Under the pieces are notes generated by a model, which saw only the letters and a program-made list of their open reading frames with translations, made no database searches and was not told where the DNA came from. 64,000 nucleotides of DNA from Acidovorax sp. Leaf78 (GTDB taxonomy: Bacteria > Pseudomonadota > Gammaproteobacteria > Burkholderiales > Burkholderiaceae_C), in contig NZ_LMLZ01000001.1 of NCBI RefSeq assembly GCF_001422735.1, positions 369,233-433,232 of the forward strand, given 5' to 3'. Shown piece after piece: positions 1 through 9,209 of this stretch. How positions within the stretch are numbered: the first letter of the stretch is position 1; each line of letters opens with the position of its first letter. Both the position numbers and the translations under genes were made by a program.

Positions 1-972
1 GAACGGCGGCATGCCCACGGCAGCAGCAGCGTTCTCAATGGGCACGGCAAAACCGATGCCGATGAAGGTGCGCGCGGAGGTCGGGTTCAGGATGGCGGTG
101 ACGATGCCCACGACCTCGCCGTCGAGCGTGACCAGCGGCCCGCCGGAGTTGCCCGGATTGGCGGCAGCGTCGAACTGGATCAGGTTGCTGAGCTGGCGTT
201 TGCCTTCAGGCGAGGTGAATTCGCGCTTGAGACCCGACACCACGCCGGCCGAGGCCGACGGTCCGATGCCGAACGGAAAACCCACGGCCACCACATGGTC
301 GCCGGGGCGCAGGTCTTGCGTGGAGCGCAGGGGCGCGGCTTCGAGGTCGTCGGGAACCTTGTGCGCCTGCAGCACGGCCAGATCGTTTTCAGGCTGCGCG
401 CCGGTGATGCTGGCCGTGGTCTCCAGGCCGTCGTGGAAGGTGATGGCAATGCGGTCAGCGCCCGCCACCACGTGCAGGTTGGTCAGGATGACGCCCTTGT
501 CGACGATGACGACGCCCGTGCCCACACCGCGCTCGATCTCTTCCTTGCCGTTTTTGCTGCGGCTGTAGCCCACCACGCGCACCACCGATGGCGCAATGGC
601 CTCCACCGCGCGTGCGGCGGCCGAGGGCGGGGTGGTGGTCTCCAGCGTGCGCAGCACGGCGGCGTCGATGTCTTCCTGGGTGATCCTGTGCGGGGCAGGG
701 CGCTGCTGCACCCACAGGCTGACGGCGAGCAAGGCCGAGAGCAGCGCGATCACGGCCCACAGGCTGTGCAGGTGGCGCCGCGACAGCGCCACGGCCGAAG
801 CGGCGGGCGTGGGTGGGATGGTCGCAGAGGCGCCATCGTCCCCCTGCGGCAGCGCGCCAGGCGCCGCAGAATCCACCGGTGCAGAGGAGGATCTGTCGGA
901 GGGTGCCGCCGCGGCCCCGTCCAGAGGGCGGCGGGCCGGGCGGGAGCTGCTGTAGAGGGCGGGCCGAGGCAT
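1..972 (-). CDS. Trypsin-like serine protease, DegP/HtrA type (partial, 3' end outside window)
   Basis: The reading frame starts at an ATG at 972 and is still open at base 1, so 324 codons are visible and the C-terminus is missing. Residues 1-65 are a Pro/Ala/Ser-rich cytoplasmic tail and about 71-88 form one transmembrane helix, so the protease domain should face the periplasm. The chymotrypsin-fold triad is complete: His167 in LTNLHVVAGAD, Asp197 in ENDLAVL and Ser276 in NPGNSGGPL. Family members degrade or sense misfolded envelope proteins. Whether a PDZ domain follows cannot be seen, so it could be DegS-like (membrane anchor, one PDZ) or a PDZ-less relative. It is divergent from the TatD gene, with about 140 bp between the starts. 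Confidence 0.9.
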   Translation of the reverse strand, partial: MPRPALYSSSRPARRPLDGAAAAPSDRSSSAPVDSAAPGALPQGDDGASATIPPTPAASAVALSRRHLHSLWAVIALLSALLAVSLWVQQRPAPHRITQEDIDAAVLRTLETTTPPSAAARAVEAIAPSVVRVVGYSRSKNGKEEIERGVGTGVVIVDKGVILTNLHVVAGADRIAITFHDGLETTASITGAQPENDLAVLQAHKVPDDLEAAPLRSTQDLRPGDHVVAVGFPFGIGPSASAGVVSGLKREFTSPEGKRQLSNLIQFDAAANPGNSGGPLVTLDGEVVGIVTAILNPTSARTFIGIGFAVPIENAAAAVGMPPF

Positions 973-1114
973 CCTGTCACCTTTTCTACTGCGCCGCAAA
1001 AAAGCGCATGGTTTTGACGTTAGCACGTATCGATGCCAGATGCACATCCAAGGTTTCGTGCACCGTTGGCTGGCTACGAAGCCGGGGCCCTGGTTCTTGG
1101 GGCATCATGCCCGG

Positions 1115-1939
1115 ATGACTGTCTGGATCGACACCCACTGCCACCTGGACGCCCCGGAATTCGACCCTGACCGCGATGCGGTCCGCGCAACTGCCCGCGC
1201 ACAGGGCGTGGCGCACTGCGTGATCCCGGCGGTGGAGCGCAGCAACTGGGCCACCGTGCGGGAGCTGGCGCACCACCATGGGGACAGCTACGCGCTGGGC
1301 ATCCACCCGCTGTACACCGGTCGTGCCGACGACGGCGACCTGGAGCTCCTTGAGGCTGAGCTAACGCAGCACCACGCCGACCCGCGCCTGGTCGCCATTG
1401 GTGAGATCGGGCTGGATTATTTTGTGAGCGGGCTGGACCCGGTGCGGCAGGAGCGGTTTTACCGGGCCCAATTGCAATTGGCGCGCCAATTCGACCTGCC
1501 GGTGATCTTGCATGTGCGCCGATCGGCCGACAAGCTCCTCAAAGGCCTGCGCGAGCTGCCGGTTTGCGGCGGCATCGCGCATGCCTTCAACGGCAGCCAA
1601 CAGCAGGCCGACGCTTTCATCGGGATGGGGTTCAAACTGGGCTTCGGGGGCGCCATGACCTATGACCGCGCCCTGCAGCTGCGCCGCCTGGCCACCGAGT
1701 TGCCCGAGGACGTGCTGGTGCTGGAGACCGACGCGCCGGACATCCAGCCGCACTGGCTCTACACCACGGCTGCACAGCGTGCCGAAGGCCAGCCCCAGGG
1801 CCGCAATGCTCCTGCAGAGCTGCCGCGCATCGCCGAGGTGCTGGCGCAACTGCGGGGCCAGCCCGTGCAGGCACTGGCCGCGGCCACCACACGCAACGCG
1901 CTGGCAGCGCTGCCCCGGCTGGCGGCGCTGGTGCGGTAG
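1115..1939 (+). CDS. TatD family metal-dependent hydrolase
   Basis: This 274-residue protein has the length and layout of TatD-family TIM-barrel DNases and phosphoesterases. The metal-binding start motif is IDTHCHLD (His8, His10). GEIGLDYF supplies the bridging Glu, ILHVRRS and IAHAFNG supply the barrel histidines, and LETDAPDI ends the set with the metal Asp. Members hydrolyse 3' DNA or RNA ends and are tied to DNA repair and quality control. A longer frame from 1040 exists, but the ATG at 1115 puts the HxH motif at the usual distance from the N-terminus. The family has several paralogues per genome (TatD, YcfH, YjjV types), so no symbol is given. Confidence 0.92.
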   Translation: MTVWIDTHCHLDAPEFDPDRDAVRATARAQGVAHCVIPAVERSNWATVRELAHHHGDSYALGIHPLYTGRADDGDLELLEAELTQHHADPRLVAIGEIGLDYFVSGLDPVRQERFYRAQLQLARQFDLPVILHVRRSADKLLKGLRELPVCGGIAHAFNGSQQQADAFIGMGFKLGFGGAMTYDRALQLRRLATELPEDVLVLETDAPDIQPHWLYTTAAQRAEGQPQGRNAPAELPRIAEVLAQLRGQPVQALAAATTRNALAALPRLAALVR

Positions 1940-1964
1940 CGCCTGCGTGCCGAGGGCAGGCGCT
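1938..1964 (+). terminator. Hairpin overlapping the tatD-family stop codon
   Basis: A perfect 9-bp inverted repeat (1938-1946 with 1956-1964, nine-base loop) begins inside the TAG stop of the TatD gene. No T-run follows, so it is a weak or Rho-assisted terminator candidate, or an mRNA 3'-end stabiliser. Confidence 0.35.
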
Positions 1965-2124
1965 TGATGACGGAGACCTGCTGCCAGCCCGGTGGCAGGC
2001 TGCCGTTGTCTACCCCTGAAACAAGGAGCCACTGAGGAGTTTTGCGCAACGTGGCGCTCGGTTTGCAGCTATCTTTTTTTGTGGGCGCGCAAAGCGCTGT
2101 TGCGGTTTCGGCCAGAATCAGTCC

Positions 2125-2697
2125 ATGCCTCTCGTCCCCGCGCCCAGCCCCGCACCATCCCTGGCCGCCACCCGGTGGCAGGGACTGCCGCCCGTGGCGT
2201 CTGCCGAGACCGTGGTGCTGGTACTGGGCAGCTTTCCAGGCGCGGCCTCACTGCGGCTTCGCCAGTATTACGCCCACCCGCAAAACCATTTCTGGAAGAT
2301 TCTGCAGGCGCTGTGGCCCCAGCATCCGCTGCCGCCTGCCGGGGCTGATGACCACTATGCGCGGCGCTGCGAATGGCTGCTGGCGCGCCGGCTGGGGCTG
2401 TGGGATGTGTATGAAAGCTGCGAGCGCGAAGGCAGCCTGGACACCGCCATCCGCAACGCCCAGGTGAACGACTTTGCGCGCCTGCACGGACACTGCCCGC
2501 GTCTGGCCGCGCTGGCCCACAACGGTGCCGAGAGCTTTCGGCACGCGCCCGCAGCGCTGGCCAGCCTGGAATCGGCGCACCCGACCCGGATAGACGCCGT
2601 GCGGCTGCCCTCGACCAGCCCCGCCAATGCCTCCTGGAGCTTTGACCGAAAATTGGCGGCCTGGGGCGAGCTGATGGCTGCCCACGGACTGCTTTGA
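2125..2697 (+). CDS. DNA-deoxyinosine (hypoxanthine) glycosylase, UDG superfamily
   Basis: This 190-residue protein has the signature of the deoxyinosine-glycosylase branch of the uracil-DNA glycosylase superfamily. A GSFPGAASL-type motif near residues 33-41 is followed by YYAHPQNHFWKIL, the nucleotide-pocket segment. The C-terminal LPSTSPANASWSF block corresponds to the DNA-intercalating motif. The enzyme should excise hypoxanthine produced by adenine deamination and so start base-excision repair. The ATG at 2125 starts close to the conserved core. The gene runs directly into the next reading frame, which suggests co-transcription with the spermidine-synthase-like gene. The substrate is assigned by family; activity on uracil or xanthine is possible. 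Confidence 0.85.
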   Translation: MPLVPAPSPAPSLAATRWQGLPPVASAETVVLVLGSFPGAASLRLRQYYAHPQNHFWKILQALWPQHPLPPAGADDHYARRCEWLLARRLGLWDVYESCEREGSLDTAIRNAQVNDFARLHGHCPRLAALAHNGAESFRHAPAALASLESAHPTRIDAVRLPSTSPANASWSFDRKLAAWGELMAAHGLL

Positions 2698-2717
2698 CTG
2701 CCTTCCACCCCATCCGA

Positions 2718-3482
2718 ATGACGCGAAAAAAGAATACGACCCCCGAACTGCCCGAAGTCAGCGTCTCCGACGACGGCGAGGTGCGGCACCTTCACCTGGG
2801 CACGCCCTGGATCCAGGGCTCCATGCGCGTGGCCGAGCCGTTCGTGCTGGAGCTGGAGTACGTGCAGCGCATGATGGCCTGGCTGTTGTTTGCCGACCCT
2901 GCGCAGGTCTCCAAGGGGCACGCCATGCAACTGGGCCTGGGCGCGGGAGCCATCACCAAGTTTTGCCACAAGAAGCTGCGCATCTGCAGCACGGCCATCG
3001 AGCTCAACCCCCAGGTGGTGGCGGTGTGCCGGCAGTGGTTCAAGCTGCCGCCCGACGGCCCCAAGCTGCGCGTGGTGCTGGCCGATGCGGCCCAGGAAAT
3101 CCGCAACCCGATGTGGCTGGGCACCGTGGATGCGCTGGCGGTGGACCTGTATGACCACGATGCGGCAGCGCCAGTGCTCGACAGTCCGGACTTCTATGCC
3201 GACTGCCGCGCACTGCTGACGGATACTGGCAGCATGACCGTCAACCTGTTTGGCCGTGCCTTCAGCTACGACCGCAGCCTGCAGAGCATGGCGCAGGCCT
3301 TCGGCGAAGACGCGCTGTGGTCCTTCAAGCCGACGCGTGAGGGCAACACCGTGGTGCTGGCCCAGCGCACCCCGACGCGCCCCAAACGCACCGAACTGGC
3401 CTTGCGGGCCGAGGCCATCCAGGCGCGCTGGGACCTGCCGACGACGAAATGGCTGCGGGCTTTCAAACCCGTGGCGGGCTGA
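2718..3482 (+). CDS. Spermidine synthase-like SAM/dcSAM-dependent protein
   Basis: The 254-residue product has the Rossmann core of the spermidine synthase family: a GLGAGAITKF glycine motif I, an acidic strand end (AIELNPQVV), a VVLADAAQEI segment and a following DALAVDLYDHD strand. The polyamine-specific GGGDG loop of true SpeE is not evident and the N-terminal beta-barrel is short, so polyamine synthesis is doubtful. It may be a methyltransferase-like relative of unknown substrate. The ATG at 2718 is preferred over a TTG at 2694 that overlaps the upstream stop. The gap to the glycosylase gene is only 20 bp, so the two probably share an mRNA. Confidence 0.75.
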   Translation: MTRKKNTTPELPEVSVSDDGEVRHLHLGTPWIQGSMRVAEPFVLELEYVQRMMAWLLFADPAQVSKGHAMQLGLGAGAITKFCHKKLRICSTAIELNPQVVAVCRQWFKLPPDGPKLRVVLADAAQEIRNPMWLGTVDALAVDLYDHDAAAPVLDSPDFYADCRALLTDTGSMTVNLFGRAFSYDRSLQSMAQAFGEDALWSFKPTREGNTVVLAQRTPTRPKRTELALRAEAIQARWDLPTTKWLRAFKPVAG

Positions 3483-3576
3483 ACGGCGCGGCGTTCATGC
3501 AGGGCATGGCAGAGCGCGAGCAGCGCAGACAGCGTAGATGGCGCTGAGAACGTGTACGCACACTGAAAGGTCTCCG

Positions 3577-5373
3577 ATGACGAAGGTTGCAGAAGTTTCC
3601 ACCGAGCGCGCAGCCGCAGCGCCCTACGTCGGCCCCCTGGATTGGCGGCGCATGGTGCAGTGGCTGAGTGAGGACAAGGTCATCACCCGCGAGGAAGCCC
3701 AGCGCACCATCGCCCGCTGCTCGCAGGCCGAGAGCTCCCAGCATGCGCTGGTGCGCCTGGCCAACGTGGCCATGGAACGTGCGTCAGACGGCAAGCCGCT
3801 CGACATCGAGGCGCTGTCCGAATACCTGGCGCGGCGTGCCGGGCTGCCCTATCTGCGCATCGACCCGCTCAAGGTGGACGTGGGCCGCGTGGCCGACACC
3901 ATGAGCGCGACCTATGCCGAACGCCACAAGGTGCTGCCGGTTCAGGTGACATCCAAGGAAGTGGTGGTGGCCACGGCCGAGCCCTTCATTGACGACTGGG
4001 TGGCCGAGGTGGAGCGCCAGTCGCGGCGGACGGTGCGCCGGGTGGTGTCCAACCCTGCCGACATCCATCGGTTCACCGCCGAGTTTTTTGCACTGGCCAA
4101 GTCCGTGCGCGCAGCCCAGAAGGCTGGCGGGGCCGGCGGCGGCAGCAGCTTCGAGCAACTGGTCGAGCTGGGCAAGAGCAACAAGCAGCTCGATGCCAAC
4201 GACCAGGGCGTGGTCAAGGTGGTGGACTGGCTCTGGCAGTACGCGTTCGACCAGCGCGCCAGCGACATCCACCTGGAGCCCCGCCGCGAGCAGGGCGTGA
4301 TCCGCTTTCGCATCGACGGCGTGCTGCACCCCGTCTACCAGATGCCCATGGGCGTGCACAACGCCATGATCTCGCGCATCAAGCTGCTGGGCCGCATCGA
4401 CGTGGTGGAAAAGCGCCGCCCGCAGGATGGCCGCATCAAGACGCGCAACCAGCGCGGCGACGAAGTGGAAATGCGCCTGTCGACGCTGCCCACCGCGTTT
4501 GGCGAAAAGATGGTCATGCGGATCTTCGACCCCGACAACGCGGTCAAGGACCTGGACGCACTGGGTTTTGCGCCGCACGACGCCCAGCGGTGGGAGGACC
4601 TGGTCAAGCGACCGCACGGCATTATCTTGGTGACCGGGCCCACCGGCTCGGGCAAGACCACCACGCTGTACTCCACGCTCAAGCGCGTGGCCACCGAAGA
4701 AGTCAACGTCAGCACGGTGGAGGACCCGATCGAAATGATCGAGCCCAGTTTCAACCAGACCCAGGTGCAGCCGCAGCTCGACTTCAACTTCGCCGAAGGA
4801 CTGCGCGCCCTGATGCGCCAGGACCCGGACATCATCATGGTGGGCGAAATCCGCGATCTGGAGACGGCCGAAATGGCGGTGCAGGCGGCGCTCACCGGTC
4901 ACCTGGTGTTCTCCACGCTGCACACCAACGACGCGCCCTCGGCCATCACGCGGCTGATGGAGCTGGGTGTGCCGCCGTACCTGCTCAACGCCACCATCCT
5001 GGGGGTGCTCGCCCAGCGACTGGTGCGCACGCTGTGCAAGCAGTGCAAGCAAAAGGACGATACGACGGACCGCGAAGTCCTGATGGGCGCCGTCAAGCCC
5101 TGGAAGCTCAGCGGCGGCTACCAGCCCTACAAGCCCGTGGGCTGCGTGGATTGCCGCATGAGCGGCTTCCGCGGGCGCATGGGCCTTTACGAGCTGCTCA
5201 CGGTGAGCGAGGCCCTGAAGGAAAAGATCAACCAGGCGCCTTCCATCGACATGCTGCGCCGCCAGGCCGTGCAGGACGGCATGCGCCCGCTGCGCCTGGC
5301 CGGTGCGCTGCGGGTGGCCGAAGGGCTCACCACGCTCGAAGAGGTGCTCACCGCCACGCCTCCGCTGGAGTAG
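3577..5373 (+). CDS. GspE/PulE family secretion or pilus ATPase
   Basis: This 598-residue protein has the full architecture of type II secretion and type IV pilus assembly ATPases. An N-terminal T2SSE_N-type domain (about 30-170) is followed by a linker and the RecA-like motor. Walker A is GPTGSGKT at 354-361, IIMVGEIRD is the Walker B region, and the Asp and His boxes are recognisable. A C-terminal zinc module with two Cys pairs (CKQCKQ and CVDC) marks the GspE rather than the PilT type. The start at 3577 has a GAAAGG Shine-Dalgarno. No other secretion genes flank it, so its partners must be encoded elsewhere. It could power a pseudopilus, a pilus or an uncharacterised machine. Confidence 0.9.
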   Translation: MTKVAEVSTERAAAAPYVGPLDWRRMVQWLSEDKVITREEAQRTIARCSQAESSQHALVRLANVAMERASDGKPLDIEALSEYLARRAGLPYLRIDPLKVDVGRVADTMSATYAERHKVLPVQVTSKEVVVATAEPFIDDWVAEVERQSRRTVRRVVSNPADIHRFTAEFFALAKSVRAAQKAGGAGGGSSFEQLVELGKSNKQLDANDQGVVKVVDWLWQYAFDQRASDIHLEPRREQGVIRFRIDGVLHPVYQMPMGVHNAMISRIKLLGRIDVVEKRRPQDGRIKTRNQRGDEVEMRLSTLPTAFGEKMVMRIFDPDNAVKDLDALGFAPHDAQRWEDLVKRPHGIILVTGPTGSGKTTTLYSTLKRVATEEVNVSTVEDPIEMIEPSFNQTQVQPQLDFNFAEGLRALMRQDPDIIMVGEIRDLETAEMAVQAALTGHLVFSTLHTNDAPSAITRLMELGVPPYLLNATILGVLAQRLVRTLCKQCKQKDDTTDREVLMGAVKPWKLSGGYQPYKPVGCVDCRMSGFRGRMGLYELLTVSEALKEKINQAPSIDMLRRQAVQDGMRPLRLAGALRVAEGLTTLEEVLTATPPLE

Positions 5374-5520
5374 GGGCACCAGGTCTCCTGGGCGACTGCC
5401 ACGCCGCTGGTCCCATTAATGGTGTGCAGTGCGTTACCGGATGTAGGTGGAATCCACATCCGCACGGGGCGCTCTTGGACTGACAATCGCGCAGTCAAGA
5501 TTTCCGCCTAGGAGACAAAT

Positions 5521-6009
5521 GTGAAAATCAAGAGTCAAAAAGACTTCTTTGCCGGCCTCATGTTCATGGGGATCGGCGTGGCGTTTGCGTGGGGAGCCAC
5601 CACGTACAACGTCGGCAACGGCGCACGCATGGGCCCGGGCTACTTCCCGCTGCTGCTGGGGATTTTGCTGGCCCTCATCGGGTCTGCCATCACCTTCAAA
5701 GCCACCACGGTGGAAACGCAGGACGGCGACAAGATCGGCAAGTGGGCCTGGAAGCCGCTGTTCTTCATCCTCGCTGCCAACTTCGCCTTCGGCATCCTGC
5801 TCGGCGGCCTGCCCAGCCTGGGCATCCCGGCGATGGGCCTCATCGTGGGCATCTATGCGCTGACCTTCATCTCCAGCCTGGCTGGCAATGAGTTCAACGC
5901 CAAGGCTGTGTTCGTGCTGGCCACCGTGCTTGCCGTCGGCAGCTACGTGGCATTCGTCTGGGCGCTCAAGCTGCAGTTCCCTGTGTGGCCGAGTTTCATC
6001 ACGGGTTGA
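5521..6009 (+). CDS. tctB: Tripartite tricarboxylate transporter small membrane subunit TctB
   Basis: The 162-residue hydrophobic protein shows the four-helix pattern of TctB: an early helix around residues 11-28, an RMGPGYFPLLLGILLALIG stretch typical of the family, then two later helices. With TctA it forms the membrane part of a secondary, ion-driven importer for citrate or other carboxylates that uses a periplasmic TctC binding protein. Translation begins at a GTG at 5521 after a TAGGAGA Shine-Dalgarno; the nearby ATG in another frame hits a stop at once. tctA starts 15 bp downstream, so the pair forms an operon. No tctC gene lies nearby. Confidence 0.9.
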   Translation: MKIKSQKDFFAGLMFMGIGVAFAWGATTYNVGNGARMGPGYFPLLLGILLALIGSAITFKATTVETQDGDKIGKWAWKPLFFILAANFAFGILLGGLPSLGIPAMGLIVGIYALTFISSLAGNEFNAKAVFVLATVLAVGSYVAFVWALKLQFPVWPSFITG

Positions 6010-6024
6010 GCAGGAGCACCGACC

Positions 6025-7536
6025 ATGGATTTGATCAACAACCTCTCGCTGGGTTTTGGCGTGGCTTTCACGTTCCAGAACCTCATCTACTGCTTTGTCG
6101 GCTGCCTGCTGGGCACGCTGATCGGCGTTCTGCCTGGCATCGGCCCCGTGGCCACCATTGCCATGCTGCTGCCTGCCACCTACGCACTGCCCCCCGTGGC
6201 CGCGCTGATCATGCTGGCCGGTATCTATTACGGCGCGCAATACGGTGGCTCCACCACCGCCATTCTGGTCAACCTGCCAGGTGAATCGTCCTCGGTGGTG
6301 ACCGTGATCGACGGCTACCAGATGGCCCGAAAAGGCCGAGCGGGGCCGGCGCTGGCGGCGGCGGGCCTCGGCTCGTTCTTCGCCGGTTGCGTGGGCACGC
6401 TGATCCTGGCGGCCTTTGCGCCTCCGCTGACCGAAGTGGCCTTCAAGTTCGGCCCTGCCGAATACTTCTCGCTGATGGTGCTGGGCCTGATCGGCGCCGT
6501 GGTGCTGGCCTCGGGCTCGCTGCTCAAGGCGGTGGCCATGATCGTGCTGGGCCTGCTGATGGGCCTGGTGGGTACCGACGTGAACTCGGGCGTGGCCCGT
6601 TTCAGCTTCGACATCCCTGAGCTGACCGACGGCATCGGCTTCGTGACCATCGCCATGGGCGTGTTCGGCTACGGGGAAATCATCGCCAACCTGGCCCGTC
6701 CCGACGACGACCGCGAAGTGTTCACGGCCAAGGTGCATGGCCTGTTCCCGACGAAGGAAGACTTCAAGCGCATGGTGCCCGCGGTGCTGCGTGGTACGGC
6801 CTTGGGCGCTGCCCTGGGTATCTTGCCCGGCGGTGGTGCACTGCTGGCTGCGTTCGCTGCCTACACGGTCGAGAAGAAGACCAAGCTCAAGCCCGGCGAA
6901 GTGCCGTTCGGCCAAGGCAACATCCGCGGCGTGGCGGCTCCAGAGTCGGCCAACAACGCAGGTTCGCAAACCTCGTTCATCCCGCTGCTGACGCTGGGCA
7001 TTCCACCCAACGCCGTGATGGCGCTGATGGTGGGTGCGATGACGATCCACAACATCCAGCCTGGTCCCCAGGTGATGACCAGCAACCCGGAACTCTTCTG
7101 GGGCCTGATCGCTTCGATGTGGATCGGCAACGCCATGCTCGTGATCCTGAACCTGCCGCTGATCGGCATCTGGATCAAGCTGCTTACGGTGCCTTACCGC
7201 TGGCTGTACCCCTCCATCGTGCTGTTCTGCGCGGTGGGTGTGTACTCGACCAACAACAACACCTTCGACATCTGGATGGTGGGTATCTTCGGTCTGGTGG
7301 GCTACATCTTCCACAAGCTGGGCACGGAACCTGCGCCTTTGCTGCTGGGATTCATCCTGGGCCCGATGATGGAAGAAAACCTTCGCCGTGCGCTGCTGCT
7401 GTCGCGTGGCGACTGGAGCGTGTTCGTCACGCGTCCGCTGTCGGCCGGCCTGCTGGCTGCCGCGGCCCTGCTGCTCATCATCGTGCTGCTGCCCGCCGTG
7501 AAGAACAAGCGCGAAGAAGCGTTCGTGGAAGACTGA
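6025..7536 (+). CDS. tctA: Tripartite tricarboxylate transporter permease TctA
   Basis: This 503-residue protein with about eleven to twelve hydrophobic segments is the large TctA subunit. The diagnostic GVLPGIGPVATIAMLLP motif lies near residues 37-53, followed by YYGAQYGGSTTAILVNLPGE, and a second inverted copy of the PGI-type loop occurs at GILPGGGALLAAF. These paired loops form the substrate and ion pathway in the family. It works with TctB at 5521 and a TctC protein not present here. Carboxylate specificity cannot be read from the sequence, because it is set mainly by the missing binding protein. A strong terminator follows 31 bp after the stop. Confidence 0.93.
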   Translation: MDLINNLSLGFGVAFTFQNLIYCFVGCLLGTLIGVLPGIGPVATIAMLLPATYALPPVAALIMLAGIYYGAQYGGSTTAILVNLPGESSSVVTVIDGYQMARKGRAGPALAAAGLGSFFAGCVGTLILAAFAPPLTEVAFKFGPAEYFSLMVLGLIGAVVLASGSLLKAVAMIVLGLLMGLVGTDVNSGVARFSFDIPELTDGIGFVTIAMGVFGYGEIIANLARPDDDREVFTAKVHGLFPTKEDFKRMVPAVLRGTALGAALGILPGGGALLAAFAAYTVEKKTKLKPGEVPFGQGNIRGVAAPESANNAGSQTSFIPLLTLGIPPNAVMALMVGAMTIHNIQPGPQVMTSNPELFWGLIASMWIGNAMLVILNLPLIGIWIKLLTVPYRWLYPSIVLFCAVGVYSTNNNTFDIWMVGIFGLVGYIFHKLGTEPAPLLLGFILGPMMEENLRRALLLSRGDWSVFVTRPLSAGLLAAAALLLIIVLLPAVKNKREEAFVED

Positions 7537-7567
7537 CCACCGTCCTCTTCTCATCGACTCCATGACG

Positions 7568-7595
7568 ACGGCACCTTCGGGTGCCGTTGTTTTTT
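7568..7595 (+). terminator. Rho-independent terminator of tctBA
   Basis: An 8-bp perfect stem (7568-7575 with 7580-7587) is closed by a TTCG tetraloop and followed by a T-rich tail (7588-7595). It sits directly after tctA and before the DUF3422 gene. Confidence 0.85.
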
Positions 7596-7656
7596 GGCGA
7601 GCCGTCACCGGGGCTGGCGCTGCGGACCAGCACAATCGGGGCAGAGGTCCGCACGC

Positions 7657-8967
7657 ATGCCCACACCACTGCACGTCACACAGCACCCCCACCGGGCGTT
7701 GCTGCACAACGAGATTCACGCCCGCCCGCCCGAGTCCATGACGGCTCCGCTGGCCATTGCGCACATCGTGATGCTGGCCGATGCCGTCGGCCGCGAGGCC
7801 AGCCGTGCCCATGTGGCAGCCCTGCTGCGCGACCACCACCTGGCACCCCCCGGCGAGCACACCACCCACCTGCGGATCGACCTGGGGGCCTACCGCCTGC
7901 GGTGGGAGATGCACACCGAGTTCGTCTCCTGGACCTTCACGGTGCCCACGGCCATCGACGCCTTTGGCGAGCGGGAGCCCGCCAGCGCCGCCGATGCCGT
8001 GCCGCAGGACTGGCTGGCGGCGCTGCCCGGGCAATGCCTGTGCAGCCTGAACCTGTGGGTGCTGCCCACGCATGCCTTCGGCTCGGGCTCGCTCGTCAAG
8101 CACGTGCTGCACGAAGACACTTTGGTGGCGTCGACCGTGGCGGACGGCCATGGCGAGGTGTACACCGACTTTGCCATCCATGCCGACGGCTTCTCGCGCA
8201 TGGTGCTGCTGGCGGGCGGCATGACCCCCCGCCGCCTGGGGCGCCTGGTGCAGCGCCTGCTGGAGATCGAGACCTACCGCATGGCCGCGCTGCTGGGCCT
8301 GCCTGCTGCCCGCGAGGCAGCCAACGTGCTGGCCTTTGCCGAGAGCGAGCTGGCCGAACTGGCCAACGCCATCCGCACGGCCAACCGCGACGCAGAGCCC
8401 GTGCTGCTGGACCGCCTGACGCGGCTGGCCGGCCAGGTAGAAAGCCAATACGCCGCCACGCATTCGCGGTTTTCGGCCAGCAGCGCGTACTTCGAGCTGC
8501 TGGACCGCCGCATCCAGGACATCGCCGAGTCCCGCCTGGCAGGCATGCAGACCATCCGCGAATTCATGGACCGGCGCCTCACGCCCGCACGCAGCACCTG
8601 CGAATGGGCGGCCCGCCGGCAGGACGCGCTGTCGCAACGCGTCTCGCGCATGAGCAACCTGCTGCGCACCCGCGTGGAGATCGAGCAGCAGCAAAGCAGC
8701 CAGGCGCTGCTGACCACCATGAACCACCGCCAAGACTTGCAGCTCAAGATGCAGTCCACGGTCGAAGGCCTCTCGGTGGCTGCCATCACGTACTACATCG
8801 TCGGGCTGGTGAGCTACCTGGCCAAGGGCGCGCAGAAGCTGGGATGGCCCTTGTCTGCGGAGACCACCGCGGCCATTGCGATACCGCTGGTGGCGCTGGC
8901 AGTGTGGTGGTCGCTGCGCAGGCTGCACCATCGGATCTTCAAGAAGCACGGGGAGTCGGGGGCTTGA
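7657..8967 (+). CDS. DUF3422 family membrane-anchored protein
   Basis: This 436-residue protein is recognised as DUF3422 by its N-terminal block (HPHRALLHNEIHARPPE), which is characteristic of that uncharacterised proteobacterial family. The body is mostly soluble and helical, with a coiled-coil-like stretch at about 300-380 rich in Glu, Gln and Arg. Two transmembrane helices close the protein (about 383-402 and 410-427) and a basic tail follows. The soluble-domain-plus-two-terminal-helices design is reminiscent of CorA-type channels, but I see no GMN motif. The function is unknown. The start at 7657 places the conserved block near residue 8; longer in-frame extensions lack support. Confidence 0.85.
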   Translation: MPTPLHVTQHPHRALLHNEIHARPPESMTAPLAIAHIVMLADAVGREASRAHVAALLRDHHLAPPGEHTTHLRIDLGAYRLRWEMHTEFVSWTFTVPTAIDAFGEREPASAADAVPQDWLAALPGQCLCSLNLWVLPTHAFGSGSLVKHVLHEDTLVASTVADGHGEVYTDFAIHADGFSRMVLLAGGMTPRRLGRLVQRLLEIETYRMAALLGLPAAREAANVLAFAESELAELANAIRTANRDAEPVLLDRLTRLAGQVESQYAATHSRFSASSAYFELLDRRIQDIAESRLAGMQTIREFMDRRLTPARSTCEWAARRQDALSQRVSRMSNLLRTRVEIEQQQSSQALLTTMNHRQDLQLKMQSTVEGLSVAAITYYIVGLVSYLAKGAQKLGWPLSAETTAAIAIPLVALAVWWSLRRLHHRIFKKHGESGA

Positions 8968-9131
8968 TGGCTCGCTGGTGAACGGGTGCGTTCAGCCCGC
9001 AGCCGTGGATGGTGCGTTCCAAGGCGGTCACGCTTTCCACAATGGTTCATGCATTCGCCACCGTTCAGGCTGGCTTGTCGACACGCGGATGCAGGCTTCC
9101 ACGAGCTCAGCCAGAACGGTGATAACGATGT

Positions 9132-9147
9132 GAAAGGAGGCTTCGTG
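9132..9147 (+). promoter_or_regulatory. Strong Shine-Dalgarno with GTG, upstream of the GGT gene
   Basis: AAAGGAGG (9133-9140) precedes a GTG at 9145 by four bases. The frame opened there runs out of frame into the gamma-glutamyltransferase gene and stops at 9372. The transferase ATG at 9210 has no comparable site. It may mark a short upstream reading frame or an attractor for ribosomes. Confidence 0.35.
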
Positions 9148-9209
9148 TCTGTGCGCTGCGCGCGTGCCATGGCAGGCGCCGTTCGGCCCCATCGGCCCAT
9201 AATGTTCCG

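Noticed and set aside
2061-2100. Possible tenth family-1 copy upstream of the glycosylase gene
   Set aside because: Only GCAGCTATC and CGCGCAAAGCGC parts match; too degenerate to call.
5434-8949. A 1171-codon open frame on the minus strand across tctBA and the DUF3422 gene
   Set aside because: Gln/His/Arg-rich low-complexity translation with no domain. It is the antisense shadow of three real plus-strand genes in GC-rich DNA.
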